Source: Neocallimastix lanati (nom. inval.) | Lineage: Eukaryota > Neocallimastigomycota > Neocallimastigomycetes > Neocallimastigales > Neocallimastigaceae | Assembly (NCBI GenBank): GCA_016946835.1 | Contig: JACVTC010000472.1 | Location: forward strand, 1-25,105 | Reading direction: 5' to 3' | DNA length: 25,105 nucleotides | Notes under the pieces: generated by a model | The model's input: the letters and a program-made list of their open reading frames with translations, nothing else | Database searches by the model: none | Told to the model about the DNA's origin: nothing | Translations under genes and position numbers: made by a program | In this document: in pieces, positions 1 to 12,740 of the stretch | Position numbering within the stretch: the first letter of the stretch is position 1 | Layout: every line of letters starts with the position of its first letter

Positions 1-1351
1 ATATTACTTATTTATGATTTATAAAATAATTGAAGTGGAATTAAAATTTTAAATATAAATAAGAATATAACAATTAATTGTTAATATAGACTATTGAGTA
101 TATTTATTATGTATATTTATATATATTATTTATATATTAAAATGAATAGAAATGTTTTTATTGATATTGAATGGATCATCCATTATACTTTAATTATTTA
201 TATTAAGAATATACTCTAAATATAATGAATAAAATAAAGCAATATATTACTATATATTATAATATAAATAAAAAATATAATCAATTGAATACTGTAATTC
301 TAAAAAACTATAATAAATAATTAAATAATTAATAATAAATAATAAAAATAAAAATAAATTTATGTAAACAAATAAGTATTTTTAGACCATTAATTTGATA
401 TAAAACAAATATGTGTAGTAATTTGTGATATAACTCGATTCTAATTTCCACTTTTTGGAGAAGCGATTATATTCTTTTTAATATTTATTTTATTTATTTA
501 GTAATAATAATTAGTTAATTACAACTTAACAATTACATAATATAAAATAATTTACATTTATACTAATTTATAATAAAGTTTTCATATAATAAAATATAAA
601 GTTTAATAAAATATATATACATAATTAAATGTTATAAAATATAATAAATATTAGAAATAAAATAAAAGTTATTTAATATAATAAATTATTAATAATACAC
701 AATGAATTTCATATTTTTATGTTATCATTAATTTCCTAAATTCTAATGATATTTTCACTAGCCACAATTATAATAATTTACCAATTTGCAATTAACATAA
801 TTTTTAATATATTTATGTGTTTATAATAAATTAATTTTTATATTAATTAAAGTTTTTATTTATATTCTATATCATTTGTATATTTGTATATTTGAATATT
901 TATATTGAATATATATATTCAAATATTAAATTTATATTATTAAATATTTTATATATTATATATATTTTATATTATTTATATTTTGTATTTATTATATTAT
1001 ATATATATTTCTTAAATATTCAATTATACTTTTTATTTTAAAGTATTAAAGTTTATATAATTGATATAATAGTTTATATTATTTATATATTATTCATATT
1101 AAAATATATATTATTATATTTATTTATAATAATTAAAAATAATTAATACTTTACTATATAATTTTATTATTCTTATCCTTGATTTTTTTCAAAAAAAAAA
1201 TAATATTATATAATATTGTAATTATAAAATAATAAAATATTAATAAAAATTATAAATAACTAAAATACAATTAATAAATGACCTACAGTTCATACATGAA
1301 GAATAAAATATGTTATCAAAGTAAAAATAGTATTTAATTTTAAAAATTTTA
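1..1351. other. A+T-rich intergenic DNA
   Basis: I see no gene here. TA, AAT and ATTT tracts dominate. Slightly less A+T-rich islands near 415-475 and 735-800 might be relics of coding or regulatory DNA, but I cannot assign them. Confidence 0.7.

Positions 1352-1381
<30 letters not shown>
1352..1381. repeat. (AAT)10 microsatellite
   Basis: Ten perfect AAT triplets lie directly downstream of the pseudogene, where its stop codon would be expected. Confidence 0.95.
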
Positions 1382-1383
<2 letters not shown>

Positions 1384-1385
<2 letters not shown>

Positions 1386-1962
1386 TATGTATATAAAAAT
1401 TATAGATATTAAAATAGAACATATTAACATAAGGAAATGGGGTTTTATTAGATTTAAATTACTACCTATATTACATTTTTTTGGATTTTCTTAATTTTTT
1501 GTACATTCAACATAACCGAGTTGTTTAATGGAGCAAATTTTAATTTATCAGTTTCATTATCAACTACAACATAATTATTAATACAGACTAGATCCACCAT
1601 TTGAGTTGCAAATTGATTCATGTGGTATAGGTGTTATTGAGAAGAGCCATAGCCATAAATGTAAGAATTAATACTTTCTGAAAGGTAACAATCTCCAGTT
1701 TCACAATTTTTAATTGAGGATTGGGCTAGAACAAGTTCTCCCTTATAAGTGACACAGAATTCATTTTTCGTCATATCAACTTTGGGGTGTATTTATTATC
1801 CTTAAAGATACGAGTCAACTTTATTTATTATAAAGAGTTGCAATTAGTTAATTTTACATTCAATTTATACAAATACATTATGGCTTATACATTACATTAA
1901 ATGCATTACATTTTAATACATTTAAACTCATATTTCAGATATTCTACAATTATGTCTTTTAT
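1384..1962 (-). pseudogene. Decayed partial copy of the scaffoldin-like gene 3' end
   Basis: The segment aligns along its length with the 3' end of the large gene: 1395-1594 matches 2990-3201, and 1591 to about 1800 matches 3972 to about 4190. A further match near 1925-1956 corresponds to 4225-4262 after a diverged A+T-rich stretch. Translated pieces include SSNLNLIK...ICSILISIIFIYIF (relative of the anchor), CSIKQLGYVEC and YHMNQFATQMVD. It lacks 774 bp present in the full gene. It has an in-frame TAA (plus-strand 1634-1636, an inserted codon in GYGSSQ-stop-HLYHM) and a one-base deletion near the CSIKQ segment. The homologue of the stop codon has run into an AAT microsatellite. It lies about 1 kb downstream of the full gene, in the same orientation. 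Confidence 0.88.
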
Positions 1963-2515
1963 ATTATTTATATTATTTATTAATAATATAATATTTATTA
2001 TTCAATATTCAATATTTAATATTTAATTATTTTTTATTCTTTAGTTTATAATTATTTAATAATTTAATAATTAAATAAATAATAAATAATAAATAATAAA
2101 TAATAATAAATAAAAATAATAAATAATACATAATAATAAATAATCAATAAATAACAAAAAGTATATTTATTAATAATAATTAATAATACATAATATTAAT
2201 TCAATAATAAATAATAAATAATATATTTTATTAAACATTCAATAGTTTTAATATTAAAAAAATAAATATTAAATAATTAATTATTTCATTTTATAAATAT
2301 AAATTTCTAGTTTATTAAATAAAAATTTCTTTATGCAGTAATAATTAAAAAATATAATAAAATGCATTGTTTTTTAAAAATTTTATATATTTTAATATGT
2401 TTATTATTTGCCTTTATTATTATTTATTTTTTTATTATATATATATATATTTTTTAAAATTTTTAATTTGATGATTAAAATATATTAATTTTATATTTAT
2501 GAAAATATAAAAAAT

Positions 2516-2552
<37 letters not shown>

Positions 2553-2973
2553 AATAAAAAAAAATTATGAATAAAATAATTTAATTCTATAGAATTATAT
2601 TAAATATATATTTTCTTTTATTAATATAGAAATATATATGTATATAAAGATATTTGTTATAATACTATAAATGAAATTATAAGAAATAATAAATTAATTA
2701 TCTTAATTGTATTGAAATTTGATTATTAAATTAATCTTACTAGTATCTAATTGAAAAAAATAAAAATAAAAAAAAAAAAAAGAATTATTTTTTCTTTTAA
2801 ACCTGTATGAATTTTATTCTATTTACTTTTTAAAAAAGAAATTAATTCAATGTAAATTTTCGTTTTTTTATATTTATCTAATATAAAATTTCGATAAAAA
2901 GTATTTAATGTATATATATATTATACATAATATATAAATATATATATATATATTTTTAATATATATATTTTCA
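1963..2973. other. A+T-rich 3' flank of the large gene
   Basis: No ORF of note. It holds AATAAATAAT-type repeats (about 2060-2150), an AAAAATA/AAAAAATA tract (about 2505-2570) and TA-repeat DNA (about 2908-2965). On the gene strand an AATAAA lies at 2818-2813, about 155 bp past the stop. It could be a polyadenylation signal, but the hexamer is expected often by chance here. Confidence 0.55.
2505..2570. repeat. A(5-8)T tandem tract
   Basis: Repeated AAAAATA and AAAAAATA units occur, about nine in number, ending in a run of A. Confidence 0.8.
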
Positions 2974-3075
2974 TTAAATTTCTATTAAGAAGTTGAATAT
3001 GAAAATTTCAGATATTAAAATAAAGAATATGATCTTAAATATAGAGGATTTTATTAAATTAGAATCACTACTGAT
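2974..3075 (-). other. C-terminal hydrophobic anchor segment
   Basis: The last residues read SSDSNLIKSS followed by a hydrophobic stretch (IFKIIFFILISEIF and onward) to the stop. Small residues followed by a terminal hydrophobic segment suit either a GPI-attachment signal or a C-terminal membrane helix, as expected for a surface-anchored scaffoldin. Confidence 0.7.
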
Positions 3076-6000
3076 ATTACATTTTTCTGGATTTTCTTCA
3101 TTTTCTATACATTCCACATAGCCAAGTTGCTCAATAGAACAAATTCTAACTTCATCCGTTTCTTTATCAATATTAACATAGTTATTGATACAGACCAGAT
3201 CAAACATGGAGGTACTTTCTTCCTCGTTGTATGTACAATTAGTAAAGATACCACTAATTGATTTTAAATAATTCTTTCCACGATGATAAGATACTGCTGT
3301 AGAGTTGTTATGCCTACTAATATCCTTAACAGCCTGTTTAACATTTCCTGGTAATTCTTCTGTTAAGGCTAACGGGAAATTAATGACGACATTTTCATCG
3401 TAGGAACAGTACCGTGATTTCATTGGAACGAAATTGGAATGACTTTCACAGCGATAATAAGTCTCCTCAATATAATAATATTGACCATTGATACAGAATT
3501 GCTTCGTACATTCGGTCGCTTCCAACTCTTCAGAATCATGAATACAGTAGTAAATAGCACCTGTATTCGTTATGTAGTAGCCTGTTTCATCAATAGGACT
3601 ACAGTCATGGTCCTCACCTAGATTACAATAATACATTTCTTTATCTATTGTATAGTAATAACCGTCGTTGGCCATGGCTTGTATCTTTATTTCATCTGAT
3701 TCTGCTTTCACAAACTTATAAATGTAAGTTTGAGTAGGATCAATGGAGATATAGGCATAACCTGAAGTACTTGGTAAGCTATAATCCCTATCTTTATATC
3801 TATAAATGGTTTTAGCCTGGGAGTCATAATAATATGTATCTTCATGAGGTTCATAGATATGACAGGAAGAATGCGTGCAAGCATACATTACAAGATTAAT
3901 ATTTTTGGAAAGATACGTACTTCTTTCGATTGTGGTATTTGTAAACATATTAATGATGTAGTATTCGGTTTGATCTACCATTTGAGCTGTAAATTGATTC
4001 ATATGGTAGAGGTGTTGAGAGAAGCCATAGCCATAGATGTAAGAATTAATACCTTCAGAGAGGTAACATTCTCCAGTTTCACGATTTTTAATAGAGGATT
4101 GGACTAGAACAAGTTCTCCCTTATAAGTGATACAGAATTCATTCTTCTTCATATCAGCATTGGGGGTGCATTTATTATCTTTGAAGATACAAATGATATC
4201 CTTGTCATAGACAAACGAATACAATTTATTATTTACATCATATTTCAGGATTCTCTTATTAATGTCAGCAATATAGGTAATAGTATTAAGAACATCAACA
4301 GGACGACAATGACTTCCTTTACAACGATACAATTCAACATTGTTATCATTGTATTCATCAATATCACGGCTTCTTACAATTCTGTTTTCTTTATTATTCA
4401 AAAAGATATAGGCGGTTTCGTAGATTTGAATAATACAATCTATATCGATGGTATAGATACTCGATTTCTCCGCGTAGTACCTATCACGATAGGAATCGTT
4501 AGCTTCAAGACAATTAGTGGTAGAGGTCGTATAGACGTAGGTGGCTGTTTTTCCAGAAATAACATTCGGTTTCACTTCAATAGTATCAGTGGCAAAATAG
4601 AGAATGGAATGGTCACTATTCGTACAGAAATCACCAGCCTCTATCGAGCTTGTCGCTTTTTTCGTCATGGAATACTCGAGTGTGATATAGCATTTATTAT
4701 TACTGAATTCACAGATGGGAACAGCAGCCAATTCACTAATGGTTAAAGCAGCACATTTACCTTCCACACAACGAATAATATCATAGACATCATTGGTGTC
4801 TCTAGTACTAAAGATTTTACTTTCTTCTTTCAATTCTTTATTTTTAAAAGTGTCAATTATATTTTCTGAATTATCATTAACCTCTAGTGATTCATTCTTT
4901 CTTTTAGAAAGTTTCTTATTCAAAGAATTCCTGATCTCGAATTGAAGATCTTTTTCAAGTTCAGAACGTCTTTTAATGGAAACTTCTCCTTTTAGGGCTC
5001 CTCGGAAGATTCCATTATGAACACGAATTTCTTTACATCTATTTCCAATACGACAATGAACTAATATATCTGGTTCACTTGTCAAATAGTAACCACTGAG
5101 GGCATCTTCAAGGAAACAGGAAATCACATTACCAGCTTCCACACATTTTATGATGGTGTTATTTTCTTCTGTACAGTCGGCATTGAAATAGTAGTGTTCG
5201 ATGGGATTTATTTCGTAACAAGTTATGAAACTTTTACAAAATATTAAAGTCTTACTCGAGGAAGTGAGATAATATCCGGGATTACCTTCTGTTACATAAC
5301 ATCCCTCATTGAGGGTACATTCTATAAGGGGATAAAGGTTTCGATCAGAACCAGAATTTAAATATTTGACACCATTATCAGGATAAATGAAGATACATTC
5401 ATTATTGGCGTTACAATGAATAATACCAAGTATTCCATTTTCTCCGTAACCTAAATAATTCCCTGGCTTAACACTTACTTTTACACAAATACCATTGGTA
5501 CATTTTATTAAGTTATTACCATTTGTATAATACACCGTTTTCGGTATTTTATTGCTACCATTGTTGTCACGGCCACCGTGACCGTTACCGTTAGATTGGT
5601 TAGGATTAATAATATAGCAGTTTTCACCATCCTTATCACAATAAATAATAGTAGATGTCTTCGATCCACCTGAACCATCAATCACATACCCATCCTCATC
5701 AGTGTATTCCATTTTTCCTTCCTCATTACAACGAATGGCCTTTTTATTGATGGCATCATAGAGATAGGTATTGGGGGAACAACCTTTACTTTCGGTACAC
5801 ACTTTCGTAATTTCATCACACGTATAGATTGTATAATCCGATTGATCCCCATCCATGGAATCGACCACATTACCGTTTCTATCTACAATAATGGAGCCAC
5901 TTTTGTAATAACGATTTATAGAGTAATATGAGACTTTAAATAAAGCAAATGTTGAACTTCGAATTCCTGGGAATCCGTTCTTTGGAATGGTAGCAGATAC

Positions 6001-9000
6001 GAAAATATCTTTATTTTTGGAGGCATGGACAACATCAGAATCTTTAGATTTATAGAACTTCAATTGTCCATCTTCATAACAATAATTTCCTGGAACAGCC
6101 ATTGCTGGCTCTGGACAGTTAGGAGACGTTCTTTCGTAACATTCGCTATTTTCTCTTTCACAAACAATGACAGGCTTCTGTGAATTACCAGCATTAACAT
6201 AGTATCCAATTTCTGCCCCTATTGGGTTACATCCTTCCAAGGAATTACATTGGATCAATGGATAAGATAATTTGTTATACCCATTATTTAAATAATAACT
6301 TTTAGAAGTAAAAGCCGGCCTCCAGGTACATTTTTGAATAGTACTTCTTGTGGATCTTCTTCGATTGGAAATTGTGGTCTCTACACATTCAATTAACCCT
6401 TGATTGCCATTTTCATCTTTTCCTACATAATAGGATGGAACACCTGTTGGTGTTTGCTTCTCACATTTTGTATTCATGCAGGCTATAATGGCATTCTCTA
6501 GACCAGTACTTTCTCCATTTACATAATATTCTGTATCTATTCCCTCCGTTATTGTCATTCCTATACATCCATCTTTTTTAGTACATTTAATCATTTGATT
6601 GGTATCACCGTTCTCAGAGTAATTTGAATTGAGATAGAGACCTTCTTGAACATCATCTGATTTCATTACAATGCATGTCACCTTTTTATTACTTGAATCA
6701 ATAGAGCATTCAATAATACCTTTTTTTGATGAGGTATTATCAGATGAAGTTCCTTCATCCTTTCCAGCATTTATGTAAATTTCATTATTACCTTTGGTGG
6801 CACCACTACTACTTATACTGCATCCAAGTTTTTCACATTTAATTAAAGGCTTGTCATTCTTTGTTTCCTCATCACTATTAACATACACATCATTTATACT
6901 ACCATCCTTTAATTCACAAATTGACTTCACACATACAATTAAGGCATCTTTCATCTTATTACTGTTTTTATTTCCAGTATTTACGAAATATTGAGGATTT
7001 TCATCAGAATCCACAGAAACTCCGGATATGGTAGTGGCTATACATGTTTCAGAATTACATTTAATAATTTGATTATTTTGATCGGGTTCTGGATAACTTC
7101 CATTTAAAAAGACATCACCATCATTACCATTAATGGCTTTGCAGGTTATTTTTTCTCCATTCTTTCTACATTCTATCAAATCACTATCAGGATCACCATT
7201 AATAAAGTATTGAGGTTTATCATCATCAGCAGTGGATGGCTTAGAATAACATTTATTACCATCACAATAAATGATTTGATTTGGATTAGATGAATCGATA
7301 AATACCCCATCATCAATAGTAGGAATAGGTACTACTTTTTTACAAATTTTTTCGCCATCAATAACTTCACACTTAATTATTTCCTCTCCACTCAAATAAT
7401 ATTCATTACTATCTGTTGAAGCACCTGTAGATTTTGGTTTACAACCATTCTCATCGCAAACAATCAACTGACCAGTATTATCATCAATAAAAGTTTCTTC
7501 TTTACCTAGTTCACTAACTGTACATTTTCCTTCATTAATTGTTTTATAACATTTGATTATGCCACCTTCATTTTCTTTTCCAGCATTAACAAAAGTATAT
7601 TCAGTTTTTTCGTCGGTATATTCAATTAATTTTTCTTTACATACTTTATTTTCACAGATGATAAGTTGATTTTCATTTTTATCATTATCATAATTGGCAT
7701 TAATGTAAACACTACCTTCACTCGAAGTTATTGAGTCACAAGTTACTTTGTTATCTTCATTTGTAATACATTCAATGACATCACCTCGATAATCACCAGA
7801 AGTATCTGAATCTTCTGAATTAAAATAATATTCTGGTTTATCTGGTGTAGCTCCACTCTTAGCTAATTCACAACTACCATCTTCACATTTAATAAGTTGA
7901 TTTTCATCATCAGCTTTACCAAAGTTTGAATTTAAAAAAACTTGATTTTCGTTTTCAAATTCATCATATTCTTCAACTGTTATGCAATTATCATTATATG
8001 AACACTTAATAAGCGAATTTATTTTATTTTCTGGATCGGTGTTAATATAATATTCAGTTTTCTTTGGAGTTGAACCATTATCTTGAGCAGTACATTCAGT
8101 GGTAGAGCAAACAATGATTTGTTTTTGATTATAAGTACTTATATATACATTTTTTGATAATGGATCTTCAATTAATCTACAAGAAGCTTTATATTTCTTT
8201 TCTTCTTCCTCATTAACCGTTATTTCTTCCATATTACATTCAATTATAGCATTTTTAATTCCTTCAGCTTCACCATGAACATAATGCTCAGTATTGTCAT
8301 CGGTTTTGTCATTATTATAATATTCACATTCTGTATCGGATGTACATTTAATCAAATAATTTTCATTATCTTTTTCTTCACCATAATTACTATTTATATA
8401 AAAGACTTCAGAAGCTTCTTTAGCAATGATTGCTTCTTTACTTTCACATTCACTATTTGATTCACATTTAATAAGAGGTAATTTTTTATTATTATTAGTT
8501 ATATAATCTCCAGCGTTAATATAATAACTCTCAGCTCCTTCTGCTTCTGAAGTTTTACATTCTATTGAGGAAGTATCTGTTCCACTATATCTTTTATTAT
8601 TACAAATAATTAAAGGTTTTCCACTTTCTCCATTTTCATTTGTGATATCTACCTTTAGGTTACCATTAAGAAAAACACTATTACTTTCGGCCGATATTGT
8701 TATACAAGTACCAGAACATTTTATCAAAACAGATGAATCATCAGCTGCTTCGTCAGCATTTTTAAAATAAGTAGGAATATTAGTATTACCTAACATATTT
8801 GTATTTTCAGTAACACTTAAGCATTTATCTGAGTTACATTGAATAAGTTTACTATCATCATTATTTATATATATATCGTTTGAATTTCCATCATAAGCAA
8901 TACAATAGGTTTCATCAGGACATCTAATTAATGCTTTAAGAAGCTCATTTGAAACATCAGCATTTATATAATAACCTTTATTTGGTGAGATTAATTGACA

Positions 9001-12000
9001 TTTAGTTCCCTTTTCACATTTAATTAACCAATTATAGGAATCGTTTTCATTACTTCTTTTTCTTTGTTTTTCCTCTTTTTTAATTAAAGAACTAGCATCA
9101 AGATAATACCCTAACCCAGCTTTTATATTACATTCTTCAATACTACCTTTTACAGTACAATCAATTAAACCATCATCTAAGCTTTCAGCACTCCAATTCA
9201 AATATATACCTTCATTAATTGCTTCAGAGTCTTCTGCTACTAATACTGAATTTTTAGTTAAAGCAAGGAAAACAATTTCTCCTTTATTCTTACCGAAAAT
9301 TTCATTAACATAATTATTTTTAAAATTATTAACTCGAAATGCTGCATATCTTACTTCATCTTCTTTTGTTGGAAGAGGAACTCCTAAATTTTTACCGAAA
9401 CAAACTTCTTTACCATTATCTCCTTCTCCTAATCTTCCTTCATCTCCATCAACACAAGGACCTGAATTTTCTACAATGGTACATCCTTCACGCTTCCATC
9501 CATTACATTGAAGAATTTTATTATCTTTAGAAATAAGATATCCCTTAACAAGGATACATTTTTCTTGGGGTAAATTCTCACCTTCCACAAAAGTGCACTG
9601 ATAAGCCATAATATTTGGTGTATCCATAGTAGGCTCTTCAATATTTTTTCCATTATTATCATAAAATAGAATGGCTTTTCCAGCTTCAGTAAGTTCTACA
9701 TGATTTTTTCCATTGATATTTTCACAAACTTGATTAACTTCGGTTTGAATTTTATTATTTTGAGAATCCCAACAATAAACTTCATTTATGCAACTGCTTT
9801 CGCAAGTTTCCAATGAAGTATCTTCAAGATAAATAATACTACCGTCTTTATCAATTTTAACCGAAATTATTCTTTCTTCATGAACTCCTGGGAATACATT
9901 AGCTTCAACGTCAATGGATTGATAGCTTGTTTCGCATCCAATTTCTACTTTGATAAAAGTACTTTCATTGATTTCTATTGAAATACCATCAACATCATTA
10001 TTAAAACTTCCAGGTCCAGTTAGATTTAAGTCACTTATTTTTATTTCTTCACAAATAGAATTAGCACATCTAATAATTTTTTTATCTGTACTTTGTTGTG
10101 GTGCAGAATCAATAAAGTATCCATTAAAGGTACCACCTTCAATGACACATTCCGGTTTTTCTCCATTGAAAGTACAGGTAATAAGTTTTTCATCACCGCT
10201 TACATAATGTTCCTGTTTTTCTTCACCTGCATTGCTTTCAAATGAAGAACAATAAACTTTATTATCAGTATCCACTTCACAATAAATTAAATGACTTGTA
10301 TCTCCTGCATCAATAAATGTAGATGATTTATTTACTATTTCCAATTTACAGGTAATATTTTCGCCTTCGCTTGTACAATGGATAACAGCATTTCCATTAG
10401 CATCTGGATAATAACCATCTTCAGCTTTTATGATAGTACATTCTGTATTTTGACACATGACAATAATATTACTTTCTTCGCTTGTATCAGTAATTATAAT
10501 ATTTTCTTTTATAAGATAATAACCATCCTTTTCATCTGGCTTTCCAATGATTGATGATCCGGAATTACCAATAAATTTTTGATAACTATTCGTTAATCCT
10601 ATAGCTATCATATAATCCTTACTTTGATCAACTACCGAATATGCGTTGCCATTATCATTTCTCATGCATACCTTCAGTTGTGAGCCATCATAACTAACAT
10701 AATTATATTCTAATGGTGAACAGTTATTTGTTTTTTCTCTTTCTTCCCATTTTCCAGATGTATTATCATTTGTATACATTATGCTATCAATATTCATATA
10801 ACCAATAGTTTCAATACATTCTCCTGATTCACAAAAGAAAAGATGAACGCTATCATCATAGTAAAGTTCTGAAGAAATATCTTCATAGATATTTCCTTCA
10901 TTCAATTGTTTATATGCTCCAATACTTCTTTCATCATTAAGAGTGTAGCTACCATTATCTGAAAGGTAGAGATAGTAATTTTCTTGAGGGCTAATATTAG
11001 AATTTGAAACTTTAATCACATAATTTCTATCCTTGCCTTCAAAATATTTATCATTAACAATATAACTAACTGAACTTTCATTTGAATATTTAATCATTTT
11101 TTTAGCTTCTAATGGACTTCCAGTTGCCACAGCCTCAAAAGCAATATAATTTCCATCATTACCCTGAGAAAGTTCGACACTAATTTCATCTCCTAAACAA
11201 AGATAATATTTGCTTGATTCTGTGACAATAAGTCCTATATTGTTTTGACAGTAGTTAGGCTTTGTAGAATCAATCTCACTTATGGCCGTATACTCAGTGG
11301 CTCCTAATGTATTTTCTTTAAAAATATAATATTTTGAGTTAAATATAGCATATCCTGATACCAATGTACAAGTACTTGACTTTCTTTCACATCCATAAAT
11401 ACCAACACTTCCGTTATAATTTTGAATATCACTTCCACTGGCTGCAGTGATAACATTTCCATCATTTTTACTTATATGGTAACTATTATCCATAATTTTT
11501 AATGTCAATGAATTTGACTTTGCTTTCAACATGATATATGAATTTGGTGTACTTTCACTGAATACACTATCTATAGTGGCATCAATTATATATATATTAC
11601 CATTAGTTACCTCAATTGAATCATTATCTTTTAAGCAAAGTCTCCAATCCTTGATAAGACTACCAAATTCATTACAAGTACTATCTAGTACAATTCTTTC
11701 AGTTATACCATCAATACTTAATAAATAATAACCAGGGTCGTTATCAGTTGATTTTAAATAACCATAAGTTTGTTTACAAATTTTATTTTCGTCACAATCA
11801 TACAATCCCAGACTATTTAACCCTTCTTCAATTTCATCTGAGAGAGTTGGTAATTTGAAAGCGGTTGCACTATCACGTATAACCCCATATAATCCAATTT
11901 CATTTAGAGGATTAGTAATACTATCAATAGAAAAAATGCCAGGAATTGCACGAATCAATAATGTTCCCTCTTTAATAACATAATCAGCTTTTTCATTATC

Positions 12001-12740
12001 TGAAAGAAATGGTATACTTTCATCATTATCGATGACAAGTTCATGTCCTCTATTAATTTCCCCAATATTCTCACTGAACGTACATTCCTTGTTTTTATTA
12101 AGAGAAGAAGGGTTATCTTCAATTTTATTTTTTATTTCATAATATTTATTACCATCGGTAATGTAGCCAGTATTAGAAAGGCATATACCATTTCTTCCAC
12201 AGTTGAAAAGCAATAATTTTTCAACTATATCAGCATCAATACCTGATGATAATTTATATTCCACCATTCCTTCTTTGTTAATGAGATTTGGTCCAGCAGA
12301 GTCATAAAGATTATTTAGAATAACATGATTTCCATTAATATTTACTACAATGATATCATTATTATAACTTTTAAATGGAGAGGAACTACTAGGATTAAAA
12401 ACGATATAATTATTATCTAATGAGTTCTCTACATTTTTTACTAAGCATAAATTCCAATCAGAAGTTATCATTCCATTCTCTTCTGTGTTACATGATGTAC
12501 TAAAAGACGCCACTTCAATATTAGAATCACTGGAATTATAGATAGCGTAATAACCACTAGAAGTAATAGCATCACTAGTTTTTAAATAACCCACAGTTTG
12601 TTTACAAACTGAATTAGTCATATCGCAATTAAAATACAACAAGTTCTTTAATACTGGGGTAATATCAGCAATTGCAGGTGTAGTCACAATAGATGCAGTC
12701 TCTACATTTACTAAATTTGCACCATCCGAAAGAGCGTTAT
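2974..12740 (-). CDS. Exon 11: 9.8-kb terminal exon with long modules, short repeats and anchor
   Basis: The acceptor is AATAATAG^ATAACG and the stop TAA at 2974-2976, giving 3,255 codons. In order it holds one complete long module (12740 to about 11910); a second module with extra segments (to about 10540); about 40 short repeats of roughly 45 aa, each with a Cys pair (LI-C....C) and a Y-x-N-x-G turn (10530-5010); a charged linker (5010-4780); a C-terminal Cys-repeat region (4770-3060); and a hydrophobic end. The module junction IFSIDSIT/NPLNEIG has no intron, unlike its upstream counterparts. In the scaffoldin family such repeats are the dockerin-binding elements; which repeat type binds here is inference. 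The exon is Asn/Asp/Glu/Ser-rich, with many N-x-S/T sites. Confidence 0.9.

Noticed and set aside
1240-1422. 60-residue ORF with a poly-Leu run
   Set aside because: The run is the AAT microsatellite read on the minus strand; the frame overlaps the relic in another frame.
4309-4746. 145-residue plus-strand ORF
   Set aside because: It lies wholly opposite exon 11, which has clear repeat coding; it is a shadow frame.
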